Shown here piece after piece: positions 18,375-21,334 of a stretch of 21,334 nucleotides of DNA. A program made the translations under genes and the position numbers. This DNA is from Apostichopus californicus (lineage: Eukaryota; Echinodermata; Holothuroidea; Aspidochirotida; Stichopodidae), in NCBI GenBank assembly GCA_020650975.1, contig JAIPMN010029984.1, positions 1 through 21,334 of the forward strand, given 5' to 3'. The notes under the pieces were generated by a model, which was not told where the DNA came from, did no database searches, and saw only the letters and a list, made by a program, of their open reading frames with translations. Numbering within the stretch: the first letter of the stretch is position 1; each line of letters begins with the position of its first letter.

Positions 18375-19254
18375 GTCTTCTTCTGCGTCTTCGTTTCCCG
18401 CACTGAGGTTTTAAAAAATACTTTGTGTGCTTAACGACATATCTCGGTTGAATGTTGTGAAATTCAAGATTTATTATTAAAGGATCAGGTTGAACGTCAG
18501 TCCTGGCGAGAAGAAGGGAGAGGGTTCCTGGTCTATAGCCCTGTGGTCCAGGGGGTCAATTAGGGGCGGTCCGGGTCAAATATCAGAAAAAAAGGGTAAA
18601 TGTTATTCTCATTTTTACAATAAACTTATATGAATCGTAATGACAATGAAAGAAAGAAAAGAAAAAATGAATGAATGAAAAATGGCATAAACTGACAAAG
18701 AAAGACAGAAAGATTAGTTTAAACAATAACAAACAAGAACTTAATGTTGATCTCAATTTGTCATAACCTTTTGGCCAATATATCGATATGTATAACTATA
18801 CCTACACTGCATAAAAAATAACTCATTTTGAACTTCATCTAAATACGAAAGCACATTCAACTGCTTTAACATCAGGAAAACATTTCTTAAAATTGAAAGG
18901 TAACACCTTTAGATCATGCTGTTAAACGAAAAGATATACCCGTTCGGTTTGATAATAGCTCAAACATATTTGATTACACTGTCCGTGTTATTCCCGTACA
19001 CGACAAGGAAGTGTTCAAAATGTAACCAAAAAATCAGTGTGATGTATTAGTCCGTATATACGTATAATGTTATGTATTGTACGCCTGTATCATTTAATGT
19101 GTCCTTCATGAGTACATTTTTCTTTCTTTTTTAAATTGTATGTCATTAGTCGGCTTGAAACGATGGAATGAATAGAACTATTAACAGATGACGGATGCTC
19201 GAATGTGCAATAATCTTCCATTGTTGTTTCACTGATAACAAAATGTTGCATAGC

Positions 19255-19290
19255 CAGACAGACATAAAGACAGACAGACAGACAGACACA
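19255..19290. repeat. (CAGA)n microsatellite
   Basis: CAGA/GACA tetranucleotides with one interruption (TAAAGA). Related CAGA-rich patches occur at about 19450-19475. Confidence 0.85.
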
Positions 19291-19497
19291 CTTGTTAGTA
19301 TAAAAGAGAGAAAAGAAAGTTGTTAGCAAGCTGTTTATCTATACTGCGAATAGTCTGTTTAGGTAAAGGTTAGTGAGCCTACCGTTTCGATCCTGTGGGG
19401 ATTTTATTCAGGAGGCTAACTGAAACAAAAACAAACTATAAGAACACAGGAACAGATACAGATGAACAGACAGATAGGAAACTTGTATGTCATACTT

Positions 19498-19539
19498 GTT
19501 AGGTTAGTATATAGATAATCTATGTTATCTACACCTAAC
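19498..19539. repeat. small hairpin
   Basis: GTTAGGT pairs with ACCTAAC, and inside it TAGATAA pairs with TTATCTA around TCTATG. This is a short perfect-core inverted repeat of unknown role. Confidence 0.5.
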
Positions 19540-19564
19540 TATACGCCAACGTATAATACATATG

Positions 19565-19690
19565 CTACACACATACACACACGTGCATATAGATAAACAG
19601 ACCGACAGACACACACAGACAAACATACATGAACATATTGAGCCTATTACTATCTCTATCTATCTCTATCTATCTATCTATCTATCTATC
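19565..19690. repeat. CA-rich and (CTAT)n microsatellites
   Basis: ACAC/ACAGAC-rich sequence at about 19565-19627, then CTAT/CTCTAT repeats at about 19650-19690. Confidence 0.9.
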
Positions 19691-20211
19691 AGATATAGGC
19701 TATATTTGTCTTCTGAAACATTTTCCAGAGCTAGTGGGCCTGTGTACAGTTTACTGTCCCTGTATAAATGAGGAAGGGGTGGGGAGGGGTAAAGGCTAGA
19801 AAGGGTATCAGGTGGCTCTTGTAGTATTTGGATTTATTGGTGACTTTATTATCTATGTATCTACTTGTTAATTTATTCAAATTTACACAGCATATAATTT
19901 AGCAGCCTTGTGGTTTCATTGAAAGATGTTGTTCACAGTAATTACGCTCTTATTCGTCAAAACGTCCATTACGATTCCAACCAATACTTGGTCACGTTTC
20001 AATGATGAAACGGTCACGTTTGACTGCTTGGATGTAGTTGCTATAATTATGGCACATTTCGCGTTCATTGACCCTGACATCGCTTATCATCAGGTAATCT
20101 TATCGCCTATCATGGCGAAGTATGTATACGAATCTTTTTATGTGTTTACGTAGGATAAACAGTCACGTACCAGTAACAACATATATGCATGCACAATTTT
20201 ATGCCGCTGCC

Positions 20212-20245
20212 ACACCCCCCCCCACCCTCCCCCACCACCTCCCTG
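20212..20245. repeat. C-rich tract
   Basis: CACCCCCCCCCACC followed by CTCCCCCACCACC: a C-rich low-complexity stretch inside the intron. Confidence 0.85.
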
Positions 20246-21321
20246 GTACTCCCGCCATTTGCTTGAGGACCAGTGTCACCCTCAAAGTTTACCTGAGCTG
20301 CAGTGATCCAAGAGGTGCCTTTTTCAACAAATTCTGAAACTGCGTGGAGTTTCTACATCTGGCTTCTGGCAGGATTAACATTACCATGTCTAAAATCGCA
20401 GATCTGATGCACGTGATATATGTGTGCCCACATACAAGTATTTATGCCTTGTTACGTTCTTGCACAGATTAAAGGAAGCAGCGGATTTCCCATGGCTGGA
20501 TATACCTTGAAATCATTACAAGCACAAGTAAATTGACATTTGACCTTGGTATCCTTGAAAGGAAACTCAAGGTGAAAATCTTGGTGTATTGACAAACATC
20601 AAATCACTGTTATAAACGTTGCAACCGGTCTTGAACAATTCGTACTTCGATTTTAAAATTAAGGGAACATTTTTGCTTGAATGGTCACAACTGATGAAAT
20701 CGTTAAGATGGTTGCTTACCCTGTTTTCATCAAAACAAACTTATACACTGGGCCTAATACCACGAAAGCCTGAACACTTTATAGGCCTACTATGCATCAG
20801 ACGAATCTACCAAACGATAGATTTAATTAAAACAATTTACATATACAAATTAGGACAGGAATTGTTATATTCTCAGAAATATGGCCTTAGCATTATAACT
20901 TAAGATCCAATGGCGGGACGGCAATGAATGTAATTCCCTAGCATTCGTATGTGAACATAGCGAAGCTATTGGGAAATGGCTAAACTTGCTTACGAATAGT
21001 AACACAGGCAATTACTGTATATATATGCAATTGTATTGCATGTACTAGATCTGCGACTATTTTACATAATCATTATAGCGAAACACTAACTTACTGATTG
21101 GAAATCTGGCCTCACCGCCAATTAAATAATATAGATTTGAGTTATGGGTATAAGTAGGACTTTATATTTTACCTATAGACTGATTCTGAATAACATAGCC
21201 TTTATAAATGTAAGACATATCTTCTCACTCGGTCTATGTGGTTAAAACCGTTTGAATGTAACATAGTTGGCGATAAGTTAAATGCAAGGGCCGTGTGTCA
21301 CATAAAGCAAACTGTTATGCT

Positions 21322-21334
21322 CCCCCCCCCCCCC
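21322..21334. repeat. poly-C run at the window end
   Basis: Thirteen C reach the window edge; the true length is unknown. Confidence 0.85.

Larger units (their letters stand above)
16052..21334 (+). other. first intron of the START-domain gene (continues past the window)
   Basis: Begins GTAAGGCC. No downstream exon carrying the rest of the START domain was found on the plus strand. The interval is AT-rich with simple repeats, a G-rich tract and a possible SINE, listed separately. Short open frames at 16602-17114, 19926-20337 and 20619-20903 show no recognisable domain. Confidence 0.55.

Noticed and set aside
19926-20153. 75-codon frame starting with a hydrophobic segment (possible signal peptide)
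   Set aside because: No homology was recognised and there is no splice or promoter context; it lies in the presumed START gene intron.

Overview
This looks like a piece of an AT-rich nuclear genome from an animal, probably a marine deuterostome invertebrate (an echinoderm such as a sea cucumber is my best guess, by inference). The evidence is spliced genes with GT/AG junctions, a death-effector-domain/B-box protein of a kind typical of expanded invertebrate immune repertoires, an animal-type 7SL RNA, and many minisatellites, fold-back elements and homopolymer runs. There is no sign of prokaryotic organisation.

Layout. 1-433 is AT-rich upstream DNA. 434-3650 is a two-exon gene on the plus strand. 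Exon 1 encodes a death effector domain; after a 1.44 kb intron, exon 2 supplies a B-box zinc finger, a long coiled coil and a C-terminal region that may be a beta-propeller. About 4.3-8.0 kb has no recognisable gene. It holds two old diverged copies of a roughly 400 bp repeat (about 5.16 and 7.31 kb), a 53-bp minisatellite and a 268-bp fold-back element. 8.0-9.9 kb is a small-RNA neighbourhood. It contains a full-length 7SL (SRP) RNA gene on the minus strand, a tandem duplication of that gene's 5' end and promoter, and a plus-strand element that begins as U2 snRNA and continues as unrelated sequence. Partial copies of that element's 3' end lie nearby, along with another fold-back element. 9.9-15.3 kb is gene-poor apart from a 390-bp hAT-type MITE with an intact 8-bp target duplication and a 1-kb array of 21-bp repeats. 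From about 15.3 kb a second gene starts on the plus strand: an NRF1-type promoter motif, a 5' leader and a first coding exon (15653-16051) with a very acidic N-terminus leading into the start of a START lipid-transfer domain. The rest of the window, 16052-21334, appears to be its first intron, with simple repeats, a G-quadruplex-prone tract and a possible SINE.

The two protein genes do not look functionally linked. The most interesting region is 8.0-9.9 kb. There a duplication acts as a natural footprint of the 7SL promoter: a 16-bp block containing the palindrome ATGAATATTCAT stays identical while surrounding upstream DNA has drifted to about 77%. Next to it sits an apparently undescribed U2-headed RNA or SINE.
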